64,000 bases of DNA from Paenibacillus bovis (GCF_001421015.2 NZ_CP013023.1:3775501-3839500), one strand, 5' to 3'. Shown: positions 27,399 to 35,477, counted from the stretch's first letter. Notes: a model not told the origin generated them from the letters alone. A program made the numbers and translations.

Positions 27399-27454
27399 TA
27401 ACAAATTGTTATTAACATAAAGTTAATATATCAAACAACGAATTTAAATGTCAA
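27399..27454 (-). promoter_or_regulatory. Promoter with overlapping inverted repeats of the NrtR-like operon
   Basis: On the minus strand TTGACA (27454-27449), 18 bases and TATATT (27430-27425) form a sigma-A promoter. The inverted repeat ATTAAC-N5-GTTAAT (27411-27427) overlaps the -10 and start site, and TAACAA-A-TTGTTA (27399-27411) lies just after. The position suits autorepression. Confidence 0.6.
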
Positions 27455-27712
27455 CGATTTGTGGATAAAGCTTGAAATATAGCCGTTAGAAGAGAGATAA
27501 TAGAAGAAGGAAATGTTATTAGGCCTGCCTGTGAGTAAAGACAAGCATCAGAATCAGATTTCAAACCCAATTATACTTTCCAATTTTTAGTAGGCTCGGT
27601 TATGACTAAAGAGTAATATAACCTGACGCTTTTGCCGATATAAATAGTGCAAGACAGCCAGTTAGCAGATCGGATAGAGACATCAAGCAATTCCCGGATA
27701 AGGAGAGATGAA

Positions 27713-28078
27713 ATGAGAGTTAACCCTATTGAGGCTGTACGACGTATTACAGCCGAAGTGGCAGCCTATACCCGTCAGATTCTGGTTCGTCGCGAACAGA
27801 AACAGACGGAGCGCTCCGAACAGCAGATCACGCAGACTCAGGATAAAGCAATCAACTTTGATCAATTTCTGGAAAAAGTACCGGCAGTTCAGCCAGTCAA
27901 ACCTGGTTACGTACAGCAGATAAACCGTCCCGAACCGATCGGATTCAAAGTGCCGGCATTTACTGCAGAAGCGTCAACGGCTTCTTCGCAGAGGTTGTCC
28001 AGTGCCCAAAAAGCGTATGAATTATCTATGATCGACCAAAATATGACCACAATCGAACCGTTTGATTCACGCGCCTAA
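27713..28078 (+). CDS. Hypothetical small charged protein
   Basis: 121 residues, not recognised. The N-terminal third is helical and charged (AVRRITAEVAAYTRQILVRREQK). The rest is Pro/Gln/Ser-rich and probably loose. No signal peptide or membrane segment. Start ATG 27713 has AAGGAGAG 5-6 bases upstream, and a strong terminator follows, so it is very likely expressed. It faces away from the NrtR-like operon. Confidence 0.75.
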   Translation: MRVNPIEAVRRITAEVAAYTRQILVRREQKQTERSEQQITQTQDKAINFDQFLEKVPAVQPVKPGYVQQINRPEPIGFKVPAFTAEASTASSQRLSSAQKAYELSMIDQNMTTIEPFDSRA

Positions 28079-28112
28079 GTCCAGCCCTCTGAACAATAAC
28101 AGGAGATAATAC

Positions 28113-28152
28113 AAAAAGCACCTTTTCCGAAAAACCGGGAAAGGTGCTTTTT
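28113..28152. terminator. Bidirectional intrinsic terminator
   Basis: AAAAAGCACCTTTTCC / GGGAAAGGTGCTTTTT between the convergent small protein and haem monooxygenase genes. Confidence 0.9.
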
Positions 28153-28180
28153 GCATGCTGCATTGTTTGGTATTATCCGA

Positions 28181-28513
28181 TTAGACAGTAGGCTCTGCCG
28201 CGCCTTTGACTGCTTTTACATCATACCGTGCATGAGTAACATTCAGTACGTATTCTGGTTTGGGTTGACCGGCATTTTGACGGTGTCCCTGAATATGGGC
28301 ATCGCTTTTCTCCCAGTTTTTCCAGGCTTCCTCGGATTCCCAACGGAACAGAATAACTACTTCTTCTTCTCCACGGCGAGTCTGTTTTACCATAATTTCA
28401 ATATTTATAAAACCTGGCTGCTGCTCGACGAGCGATCCCGGCTTGCTAAAACGTTCAACGATTTTGTCGGAGTTGCCTTCCGTAACAGTCATCGTACGAA
28501 GAATAACGAACAT
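28181..28513 (-). CDS. Haem-degrading monooxygenase, HmoA/IsdG-like ABM domain
   Basis: 110 residues, a single ferredoxin-like ABM domain. Trp and His of the haem site are in EAWKNWEKSDAHIQGH, matching the IsdG-family order; an Asn is present at FINIEI. Such enzymes open haem to free iron and are induced in iron starvation. That is supported here by a Fur box in the promoter (28611-28629). Start ATG 28513 follows GAGGTATAC. Monocistronic. Confidence 0.88.
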   Translation of the reverse strand: MFVILRTMTVTEGNSDKIVERFSKPGSLVEQQPGFINIEIMVKQTRRGEEEVVILFRWESEEAWKNWEKSDAHIQGHRQNAGQPKPEYVLNVTHARYDVKAVKGAAEPTV

Positions 28514-28610
28514 ATTGTATACCTCCTCATTTGGCTAAAACGAATCTAATCCCGGCTCACTGCTTATCAACAAATCCATGAACACTGAACAGAATAGATT
28601 CATTTTAAAT

Positions 28611-28635
28611 GATAAAGATTATCATTGTCAACACA
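28611..28635 (-). promoter_or_regulatory. Fur box in the haem monooxygenase promoter
   Basis: GATAAAGATTATCATTGTC matches 17 of 19 bases of the Fur consensus. On the minus strand it lies between TTGACA and a TAAAAT -10 (18 bases), so Fur-iron would block the promoter. Confidence 0.85.
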
Positions 28636-28666
28636 AATGAAGGTTAGCCTACTATTTTTAGCTTGC

Positions 28667-29803
28667 TTAAAATACGCTCTCATACAAAATCTCTCCAGTA
28701 CGAGACAAATCATACCCGCCTATCGCCTGCAGCTCCTGCTTGAACTCCACAGATTGCAAAATACGCTTAAGCAGCGCGATCCATTCTGCATTATCCGGCT
28801 TGTTGAGTACGACGAGATCGTAGCGCTCTGTTACGAGTGGAATAAATTCTACGCCTACCATAGTGGCTGCCCGTTCACTGCCTACGCCTGCATCCGCCTG
28901 CCCTGCAGCAATTCGCGCAGCTACGGCAATATGGGAAGTCTCTTCATTATTGTACCCTCTTACTGTAGACGGACGAATCTTGTGCAGCCGCAGCTGCTCA
29001 TCCAGCAGCACGCGCGCCCCTGCTCCCTTTTCCCGATTCACGACAGTCAATCCCGGCTGGCTCAGATCACTCCAGCCCTGAATACGGCGAGGGTTGCCCC
29101 GCTGTACATAGATTCCGGCCTGCCGAGAAGCCAGATTGATCAGGGTAAACGGACAGGACACCAATATTTTGCGTATATAGGGCAGATTGTATTCTCCACT
29201 GTCTCCATCAAACAAGTGCGTACTGACAATATCCGAATTGCCCATATACATCGAGACCAGACTGTCCATACTTCCGGCAAAAGATCGGAGCGGACGGTAG
29301 CGGTTATCTTTTTCCATGTAACGCGCCAGTAGATCCAGGCTTGTATCCTGCCCTGTAATAACAATCGTCTGATTATTGATCGGTGGAGGCACAGCTTCCT
29401 GGGTTACCGGTTGCATGGTACCGGTATTGCGAAGAATCTCTTCGGGACGTGCATAAGCGGCATGGACAAATTCCGGAGATACTGCGGAAGGGTCCGTATG
29501 AAGTGGATTGGCAGCTGGCATTACCCCACTTTTGCCAGGCTGCAAAGCCCGATCCGATGAAGCAGGTCCCGGCTGCACGCCGCTTTGAAGATCCCGGATA
29601 TTGATTGCGTTATTATTTTCTCGTATCATGCCATTTTTGGCACGTTGTTTGTAGGTCTCCAGATCATAATGATCTACACGCATCTGCTTGCCAACCCGGT
29701 AGGCAGGCAAATCTCCTTTTTTGATCAGATCATAGACCGTTAATTTGGATACTTTTAACAGTCTGGCAATCTCTTCCGTGGTATATGACACCTGTTCATC
29801 CAT
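28667..29803 (-). CDS. One-component molybdate-type regulator: excisionase-like HTH plus PBP-like domain
   Basis: 378 residues. Residues 1-55 are a MerR/excisionase-like helix-turn-helix (YTTEEIARLLKVSKLTVYDLIKKGDLPAYRVGKQMRV). After a loose linker, about 150-378 is a periplasmic-binding-protein-like domain (VITGQDTSLDLLARYM, YMGNSDIVSTHLFDGDSGEYN, VNREKGAGARVLLDEQL, QADAGVGSERAA) of the COG1910 type linked to molybdate or tungstate. It faces modA-modB and likely regulates them. ATG 29803 has GGGAGGAAC. It lies 220 bases from modA with repeats between. Confidence 0.88.
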   Translation of the reverse strand: MDEQVSYTTEEIARLLKVSKLTVYDLIKKGDLPAYRVGKQMRVDHYDLETYKQRAKNGMIRENNNAINIRDLQSGVQPGPASSDRALQPGKSGVMPAANPLHTDPSAVSPEFVHAAYARPEEILRNTGTMQPVTQEAVPPPINNQTIVITGQDTSLDLLARYMEKDNRYRPLRSFAGSMDSLVSMYMGNSDIVSTHLFDGDSGEYNLPYIRKILVSCPFTLINLASRQAGIYVQRGNPRRIQGWSDLSQPGLTVVNREKGAGARVLLDEQLRLHKIRPSTVRGYNNEETSHIAVAARIAAGQADAGVGSERAATMVGVEFIPLVTERYDLVVLNKPDNAEWIALLKRILQSVEFKQELQAIGGYDLSRTGEILYESVF

Positions 29804-29909
29804 AGGTGGTTCCTCCCTGTATCGCTTACAAGATACGTTCATCTTACCTGCGGAGACTGCAGATTGCAATTCGGAAAAACGATATATTCTTCGATTTTTC
29901 GATATCATT

Positions 29910-29929
29910 CGTTATATTTAGATATAAGT
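29910..29929. promoter_or_regulatory. Inverted repeat resembling a molybdate (ModE-like) operator
   Basis: TTATAT-TTAG-ATATAA at 29912-29927 sits in the divergent regulator/modA region. The left side CGTTATAT equals the half-site of the E. coli ModE operator. CGATAT is also repeated nearby (29880 and 29900). Confidence 0.45.
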
Positions 29930-30023
29930 AGTGATATTTAGTACAGTTTAGTTTATATTGATTGTATTACGATAAGATAAAATATGGATCATAACTATCT
30001 ATTTTCCCCAAGGAGGAACTGTA

Positions 30024-30890
30024 ATGTCATTCCTACATAAGAATAAGGCTGATAAGCCGCGCATGATGAAATATCATCTGCCTATCCTGATGATTCTGCT
30101 TGTTGCCGCCCTGACTGCCTGCTCTTCCGGCAGCCCGGCAGACTCAAACAGCAGCAAACAGCAGGGCGGCTGGGCTTCCAGTGGTACAACCGAATTGACA
30201 GTCTCGGCAGCAGCCAGCCTCACAGACAGTCTGCAGGAGATTCAAAACAGGTACGAACAGAAATTCCCCAATGTCAAATTGACTTTTAACTTTGCCGCTT
30301 CCGGTACACTGCAAAAGCAAATTGAACAGGGAGCACCGGCAGACCTGTTCCTGTCAGCAGGCAGCAAGCAGATGCAGGCTCTTGTCAAACAGAAACTGAT
30401 CGATCCCGATCATCAGACCAATCTGTTGACCAACGAGCTGGTGCTGGTTGTACCTAAAGATAGTACGGATATTCCAGCTTCTATACAGGATTTGCAAAAG
30501 TCTACGGTCAAACGCCTGGCGATCGGTACACCTGAATCGGTACCTGCCGGCATGTATGCCCAGCAGTCCCTGCAGGCAGCCAAACTGTGGGACACGCTGC
30601 AATCCCGTATCGTACAGACCAAGGATGTGAAGCAGGTACTCTCGTATGTAGAGACCGGCAATGCAGATGCAGGCTTTGTCTACAAAACGGATGCTCTGGA
30701 ATCCGATGGTGTGAAGATCGCTTTTACAGCCGATCCCAACAGCCACGATCCTATTGTATATCCGGCAGGCGTGCTGGCCGGTACCACTCATCGTGAGGAA
30801 GCTGCCCAGTTCTACGCCTATCTGCAGACAGATGAAGCCCAGGCTGTATTTGAGAAATATGGTTTCAGCAGAGTAGTCAGCGGCTCATGA
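30024..30890 (+). CDS. modA: Molybdate ABC transporter substrate-binding lipoprotein
   Basis: 288 residues. The lipoprotein signal ends at LTACSSG (about residue 33). Mature part: LTVSAAASLTDSLQEI, FNFAASGTLQKQIEQGAPADLFLSAG, VVPKDS, IGTPESVPAGMYA and VYKTDAL, all typical of ModA. It captures molybdate or tungstate outside the membrane. Start ATG 30024 has AAGGAGGAAC. It overlaps modB by four bases (ATGA). Confidence 0.94.
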   Translation: MSFLHKNKADKPRMMKYHLPILMILLVAALTACSSGSPADSNSSKQQGGWASSGTTELTVSAAASLTDSLQEIQNRYEQKFPNVKLTFNFAASGTLQKQIEQGAPADLFLSAGSKQMQALVKQKLIDPDHQTNLLTNELVLVVPKDSTDIPASIQDLQKSTVKRLAIGTPESVPAGMYAQQSLQAAKLWDTLQSRIVQTKDVKQVLSYVETGNADAGFVYKTDALESDGVKIAFTADPNSHDPIVYPAGVLAGTTHREEAAQFYAYLQTDEAQAVFEKYGFSRVVSGS

Positions 30891-31564
30891 GTGATATCTG
30901 GTCCTGGGAGGCGATAGGTTTTCCGGTTATGCTGTCGCTGCGGATCGCCTGCATCTCGGGTATTGTTTCTTTTGCAGCAGCGGTGTGGGTGGCAACCTGG
31001 ATGAATCGTTATACCTTTCGCGGGAAAATCCTGGTGGAGACAGTGTTTATGCTGCCGCTTGTACTGCCTCCCTCTGTCGTTGGTCTGCTGCTGCTGACGA
31101 TACTCGGCAGACGTAGCTGGATTGGACAGGCTGCCGAGTGGATTACCCGGCAGCCTATTGTTTTCAGCGTTACCGGAGCTGTTATCGCCTCGGCTGTGGT
31201 CGCTTTTCCTCTTGTGTATCAGACGCTCAAGACCGGATTCGCGCTGGTTGATCGGGATGTACTGGAATCTTCCCGCTCCCAGGGGGCGAGTGAATTGCAG
31301 GTGCTCTGGTATATGGTACTGCCTCTCTCCTGGCGTTCACTTGTGACGGGATTTGTACTCGGCTTTGCAAGGGCACTCGGGGAGTTTGGAGCTACATTAA
31401 TGGTTGCGGGCAATATTCCGGGCAAGACACAGACGCTGCCGACAGCTATTTATTTCGCGGTGGATGCCGGTCATATGGAGCTCGCCTGGAGCCTGACCAT
31501 CATTACAATTTTGATTTCTTTTATCCTGCTTTTATTAACCGGAAAAATCCGTGGTACTGATTGA
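30887..31564 (+). CDS. modB: Molybdate ABC transporter permease
   Basis: 225 residues with five membrane helices. The PPSVVGLLLL segment and the EAA-like loop DVLESSRSQGASELQVLWYMVLP, followed by GFARALGEFGATLMVAGNIPGKTQTLPTAIY, are ModB/CysT signatures. ATG 30887 overlaps the modA stop. No modC ATPase follows: the stop is inside a terminator hairpin, so an ATPase from another locus must be used. Confidence 0.94.
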   Translation: MSDIWSWEAIGFPVMLSLRIACISGIVSFAAAVWVATWMNRYTFRGKILVETVFMLPLVLPPSVVGLLLLTILGRRSWIGQAAEWITRQPIVFSVTGAVIASAVVAFPLVYQTLKTGFALVDRDVLESSRSQGASELQVLWYMVLPLSWRSLVTGFVLGFARALGEFGATLMVAGNIPGKTQTLPTAIYFAVDAGHMELAWSLTIITILISFILLLLTGKIRGTD

Positions 31565-31582
31565 TCAGGCTGCGGATTTTTT
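31542..31582 (+). terminator. Intrinsic terminator overlapping the modB stop
   Basis: GAAAAATCCG / CGGATTTTTT with inner CTGAT/ATCAG and a T-run. It proves the transcript ends without modC. Confidence 0.85.
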
Positions 31583-31865
31583 GCTATTTATGGATAGGTA
31601 TGAGCTTTGGAAGGTGCAGTAGTTAAGAAGATGAATAGTATAGTTTGATGAATAAATTGGAAAGAAATGTAGCTTTACCTAGTCCTTTCTTTATATAATT
31701 GAATTACTATCCGTTTGTACAGCGGCTAATTAACAGGGTATACCTACGTATACATATCCAGTGAAAGACAGATGATCGGTGTTCATTTTTATAAGGAATT
31801 GGGAATTGAATACATGATCCAACCTCCGGTAATCTGTCTGGCTCAAAAGAGGGGACATCCAAATC
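31583..31865. other. Intergenic region before the acetyltransferase
   Basis: About 280 bases of AT-rich DNA after the modB terminator. No gene and no clear promoter or repeat was seen. Confidence 0.5.
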
Positions 31866-32729
31866 ATGCTAAAACTTCGTCAATTATCAGATATTTCCGA
31901 GCTTCAGGTAGTATGCGAGAAATATGAACAGATCATGCTGAAGCTTAATTGGGACATGCTCAAAAATCGTACTCCAGGCAGCACGGAAGACTTTTTCCAT
32001 TATGATCAGGACCGGCTGGTAGCTTATTTGGCTGTTTACCAATTTGGTCCCAATATTGAAGTATGCGGTATGACACATCCTGATTATCGTCGTCAGGGCC
32101 TATTCACGAAGCTCTGGCAGCAGGCTGCAGACAGTGGTGTCTTTTCCGGAGCCCATCACGTACTGCTGAATGTCCCCCGTGCTTCTGCTTCCGGACAGAA
32201 CTGGATTCATACCATCCGCACATCGCTCAAAAGCGTAGAATATACGATGAAACTGGACGAACATGGGTCGCTGCTTGATCCTGTTGTGCATGAGATTGCT
32301 TCCCTGCGGCTATTCCGAGAGGAAGATGCTCCCCTATGGGCACGTCTTGATGCCGATGCATTCGATATTCCGGAATCCTCCACGATGACTGCCCTATCGA
32401 ACCCTCATGGTCCCCTATCCAAAATTATGCATGTCATTGAACACCAGGGGTTGGCAGCCGGCAAAATCGAAGTCAGTCGCGAGGATAAACAGAGCTGGAT
32501 ATACGGATTTGCGATTGATCCTGCTCTTCGCGGGCATGGCCTCGGACGCAGTGCGCTGCGCCAGATCGCTGCTGAAGAAAAAAGACTCGGACAGGAAGTA
32601 TGGCTTAATGTAGTCGCAGATAATAACCGGGCGCTTCATTTGTACGAATCCTGCGGATTTGTGCATCAGGATATTCAGGATTATTATGAATATCAGGGAA
32701 TCCCTATGCGATCTGCAGCGCAGGTATAA
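31866..32729 (+). CDS. Tandem GNAT acetyltransferase
   Basis: 287 residues, two GNAT domains. The N-terminal one has PDYRRQGLFTKLWQQ (acetyl-CoA loop RRQGLF). The C-terminal one has IDPALRGHGLGRSALRQI and LNVVADNNRALHLYESCGFV. The second fits the acetyl-CoA site best. Start ATG 31866 has GAGGGGAC. Monocistronic with its own terminator. The acceptor is unknown. Confidence 0.9.
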   Translation: MLKLRQLSDISELQVVCEKYEQIMLKLNWDMLKNRTPGSTEDFFHYDQDRLVAYLAVYQFGPNIEVCGMTHPDYRRQGLFTKLWQQAADSGVFSGAHHVLLNVPRASASGQNWIHTIRTSLKSVEYTMKLDEHGSLLDPVVHEIASLRLFREEDAPLWARLDADAFDIPESSTMTALSNPHGPLSKIMHVIEHQGLAAGKIEVSREDKQSWIYGFAIDPALRGHGLGRSALRQIAAEEKRLGQEVWLNVVADNNRALHLYESCGFVHQDIQDYYEYQGIPMRSAAQV

Positions 32730-32738
32730 CCAGATATA

Positions 32739-32768
32739 GACAGCGGATAACTGCCGCTGTCTTTTTTG
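32739..32768 (+). terminator. Intrinsic terminator of the acetyltransferase gene
   Basis: GACAGCGG / CCGCTGTC then TTTTTT, 10 bases after the stop. Confidence 0.9.
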
Positions 32769-33113
32769 TTTTCCGTCTGATCCTTCCCTGTGCACAAGAC
32801 TCCATTCTCTACTCATCACAAATTCCGATAAAGATATAGAATGACTGTATTCCTTATGGATAGACTGTTGTTTATTAGGTTATGTCTTATCTGGATATAC
32901 GAAAAAGCGTTGATCGCTGTTATGGAGGTCCGGTCCATAACAGGATCAACGCTTTTTCTCAGAACGGCTGAACATTCCGTACATGACTGGGACAGAAGGC
33001 TCAACCGTCCTGTTTCCCCTGTAACAGGGAAGCCGTATGTTCCTGTAGTGCATTTATGTGAAAAGATAACAGCATCAAAATGATGGGGGATTTTGATACG
33101 TCTCCTTTTTCAC
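32769..33113. other. Intergenic region with a long hairpin
   Basis: No gene is supported. A strong hairpin lies at 32901-32958: GAAAAAGCGTTGATC / GATCAACGCTTTTTC with inner CTGTTATGGA / TCCATAACAG, nearly fully paired over 58 bases. It may end the unknown gene at 33114 or act alone. Confidence 0.6.
32901..32958. terminator. Long perfect hairpin, probable bidirectional terminator
   Basis: 15-base outer and 10-base inner arms, with A-run and T-run at the ends. It stands 156 bases downstream of the gene at 33114 on the minus strand. Confidence 0.7.
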
Positions 33114-33896
33114 CTACATCAGGCTCCAATGTGGAGCAAGGTATGCCATACCAGCGTTCGTCCCGCAGCTGGTGCAAGAACGATTTCCGCCCGGTACGGC
33201 ATGGCGGAGCAAATGAAGATAATCGATGGAAGCACGATACTGATCGGCATGAGGTACATGCTGTCTGACTGTGCCTTCCATAAGGTTGAACAATTCTATC
33301 CGCTCCGGCATAACACCGAAAGCCGCTTGGCAAAACACGGAAGACAGATGAATAAACGCTTCTGCCAGCTGAGGCTCATGCTCAAGAAAGAACTTCTGGA
33401 CAATCAGGCTCTTGTGTCCGGATGGTTCTGCATCCGGTTGCGCTGTTGTCCAGGGAACCTGCCAGGCCGCCTGCAAAATCAGGGACAGCTCTGTACCTAA
33501 TTCCGGCACCATAACCTGATGCTGCTCGTACAGTATTACCGGGTGAGCAGCCGAATGATTGAGCGGCAGCATTTCGGTAAGACGCTGTGTGAGCAGATCC
33601 TTTAGATCCCAGTAATGCTGCTCGCTCTCAAAGTATTGAGGGCGCCTGGGCCAGCGGTAATCCAGCAGTTCTCCCATATGGGCGATTTCGCGCAGTTCCG
33701 GCTGCAGACTGTAGTAGCGATTGATCGCATGTCCTACAGCATATTGTGCCTGCTGTTTCCAGTTTGGCTTTTGCTGCCGATGGCGCGGTGTTCGTTCTGT
33801 GCGAATCTCAGTGGTATAGGTTCTTCTCAGCCAATCTTCCAGCTGATAGTCCCGAATTACGGCATTATCGTCGGTCAATGTCGCAGGGTCAGTCAT
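33114..33896 (-). CDS. Unrecognised cytosolic protein, co-transcribed with a flavodoxin
   Basis: 260 residues, no family recognised. It has no signal or membrane segment, a basic stretch (TERTPRHRQQKPNWKQQ), an Arg/Trp/Tyr-rich segment (LLDYRWPRRPQYFESEQHYWDL), and a C-terminal SCTSCG pair. I chose ATG 33896 with GGTGA 7 bases upstream. A GTG at 33926, immediately after the flavodoxin stop, is the alternative. It follows the flavodoxin without a gap, so it shares the Fur-controlled promoter and may work in iron or redox metabolism (inference). Confidence 0.7.
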   Translation of the reverse strand: MTDPATLTDDNAVIRDYQLEDWLRRTYTTEIRTERTPRHRQQKPNWKQQAQYAVGHAINRYYSLQPELREIAHMGELLDYRWPRRPQYFESEQHYWDLKDLLTQRLTEMLPLNHSAAHPVILYEQHQVMVPELGTELSLILQAAWQVPWTTAQPDAEPSGHKSLIVQKFFLEHEPQLAEAFIHLSSVFCQAAFGVMPERIELFNLMEGTVRQHVPHADQYRASIDYLHLLRHAVPGGNRSCTSCGTNAGMAYLAPHWSLM

Positions 33897-33926
33897 TATG
33901 TGTTCACCATCTTCCGTACACTTCAC

Positions 33927-34379
33927 TTATACAAGGCTAACCGCCGTGCTGGCAAATTGTTTGCCGAAGCTGCGGCATGTTTCTTTGTCTTCAGCAGAAG
34001 GATTAAGTTCGATCTTCAGGCTCTCCTGCACAATCTCGGCTCCGCGTTCTCTGAGCTTGTCGGTCAGCAGATCTACTGCCGCTGCATATTGATCGTAGGC
34101 AGTATCTCCACTGCCAAATACAGCTGCTTTTTTACCATTCAGATCCAGATTGTCCATATCTTCATAGAAATCGAGGAATTCATCCGGCAGCTCGCCATCT
34201 CCCCATGTATAAGCACCAAGCATTACAGCATCATATTCAAGCAGAATGTCTGCATCCACATCCATGGACTGCTTCAGTTCCGCAACTCCACCTGCGGATG
34301 TAATGCCCTCTGCAATAAGGTCTGCCATCTCTTCGGTATTGCCTGTCATACTGGCAAAAACGATTAATATTTTTGGCAT
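33927..34379 (-). CDS. Flavodoxin
   Basis: 150 residues. The FMN phosphate loop FASMTGNTEEMAD, the isoalloxazine loops YTWGDGELPDEF and GSGDTAYDQYAAAVD, and the length all fit short-to-long bacterial flavodoxins. It replaces ferredoxin as electron carrier when iron is scarce. That agrees with the near-perfect Fur box in its promoter. ATG 34379 has CAGGAGGAT. First gene of a two-gene unit. Confidence 0.95.
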   Translation of the reverse strand: MPKILIVFASMTGNTEEMADLIAEGITSAGGVAELKQSMDVDADILLEYDAVMLGAYTWGDGELPDEFLDFYEDMDNLDLNGKKAAVFGSGDTAYDQYAAAVDLLTDKLRERGAEIVQESLKIELNPSAEDKETCRSFGKQFASTAVSLV

Positions 34380-34431
34380 ATATATCCTCCTGTTGTGCGT
34401 TGTTTCTCTCACTTCTTTTCTCTGACAACAT

Positions 34432-34460
34432 CATAATTGATAATGATTATCATTGTCAAC
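34432..34460 (-). promoter_or_regulatory. Fur box in the flavodoxin promoter
   Basis: GATAATGATTATCATTGTC (34439-34457) matches 18 of 19 bases of the Fur consensus. On the minus strand TTGACA (34460-34455), 17 bases and TTATGA form the promoter with the Fur box filling the spacer. Confidence 0.92.
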
Positions 34461-34590
34461 TTTTTATTTAAATTTGTTTTTTATTTTTTTGATTTTCCTA
34501 TCTGATCGACTCCATAATTCCTTTTACTACGCGGTTTTTTGGCCATTTATCGTGCTGCGGATTATATAGTTAAGCCATGTATATATAACA

Positions 34591-34622
34591 AGAAACGCCG
34601 AAATATGCTCCGGCGTTTCTCA
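34591..34622 (-). terminator. Intrinsic terminator of the small gene pair at 34.7-35.4 kb
   Basis: AGAAACGCCG / CGGCGTTTCT, 37 bases downstream of the stop at 34657. Confidence 0.8.
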
Positions 34623-34656
34623 ATTGGATGGATATGAATCTCAATGAGTGAATGAT

Positions 34657-34926
34657 TTACAAATGTCCGATTCCCAAGATAGTTACGTTCTCTCCCTCAA
34701 GGAACATCTGCACTCTCTCTTTTCTGCCAATCACGAGTTCCCATTGATTTTCAGCGGCACCTCGTATTTTTTTGATTTCAATATGCTCTAATCTGGCTGC
34801 CTGGATCGCTCCATATTCAACTACCTGTTTGCGCCAGCGATCACATTTATCCTGTTCTGCTTTCTGAAGAGATTCAAAGTCTGCATCAAATTGATTTTCA
34901 TCGGCATATATCAACGTATAGGGCAT
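34657..34926 (-). CDS. Small protein with RelE/ParE-like C-terminal pattern, or immunity partner
   Basis: 89 residues, not firmly recognised. The second half (IKKIRGAAENQWELVIGR, then ERVQMFLEGENVTILGIGHL) recalls the core of RelE/HigB-type proteins: KKLRG, WEL-strand, Arg, then a hydrophobic strand. The usual basic tail is missing. It follows the papain-fold gene by 44 bases, so it may instead be that protein's immunity partner. ATG 34926 has AGGTGG 9 bases upstream; ATG 34932 is also possible. Confidence 0.6.
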   Translation of the reverse strand: MPYTLIYADENQFDADFESLQKAEQDKCDRWRKQVVEYGAIQAARLEHIEIKKIRGAAENQWELVIGRKERVQMFLEGENVTILGIGHL

Positions 34927-34970
34927 CCGCATAGACCACCTTTCCATAATATTGTTGTAATAAACCGTTG

Positions 34971-35381
34971 TTAGGAGTATATAGGCCACACATAAAATTT
35001 ATACCCCGTGCTGGTCGGCAGCTGTGCATGTGTACTATTCTGAAAATCATAATAGTACATCCCACCCATCGCTTTCTGGGCAGCGACCATATGTCCAACG
35101 TCCTGATCACTTGCATAACCCACACAAAATTTCTGATTATCACCAAACTGCAGCATCGCTCGTTCAGCTTCTTCCAGAGTTGCAAACCGCTCATAGCTGC
35201 CATCCGACATTTTCATCGTCACCAGCATGGCGGAGATCGCTTCGCTATCATGTGGGGGACCATCCATATAACCGGTTTGCTCGAAAACCTGATAGGGAGT
35301 AAGCGCTGGGATGTGAAGGCCGGCAATGGTACAGAGTGTACAATTTTGATCGGGAATGGTTTCCGGGTTTTTCTCATGCAT
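34971..35381 (-). CDS. Small papain-fold-like protein (candidate toxin or deamidase/peptidase)
   Basis: 136 residues, no signal peptide. The order of key residues fits a papain-like fold: Q12-N-C14-T-L-C17, then after a helical stretch GHMVAAQ (H97) on a strand, and YYYDFQN (D112). This Cys-His-Asp order with NCxxC is typical of papain-fold toxin domains in polymorphic toxins. A peptidase or glutamine deamidase role is inferred, not proven. ATG 35381 has GAGGAGGAAAAG. The next gene on the strand, 44 bases away, is the small RelE-like/immunity candidate. Confidence 0.6.
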   Translation of the reverse strand: MHEKNPETIPDQNCTLCTIAGLHIPALTPYQVFEQTGYMDGPPHDSEAISAMLVTMKMSDGSYERFATLEEAERAMLQFGDNQKFCVGYASDQDVGHMVAAQKAMGGMYYYDFQNSTHAQLPTSTGYKFYVWPIYS

Positions 35382-35477
35382 CTTCTTTTCCTCCTCAACT
35401 CATTATGATTGACAGCCTGTACGGAGACATTTTGCTGATTATGCTGTCTACTTATAATGGAATCGAGGAGCCATTAT

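Noticed and set aside
32841..33083. Short plus-strand frame of 80 codons
   Set aside because: It spans the long terminator hairpin and has no binding site or known domain.
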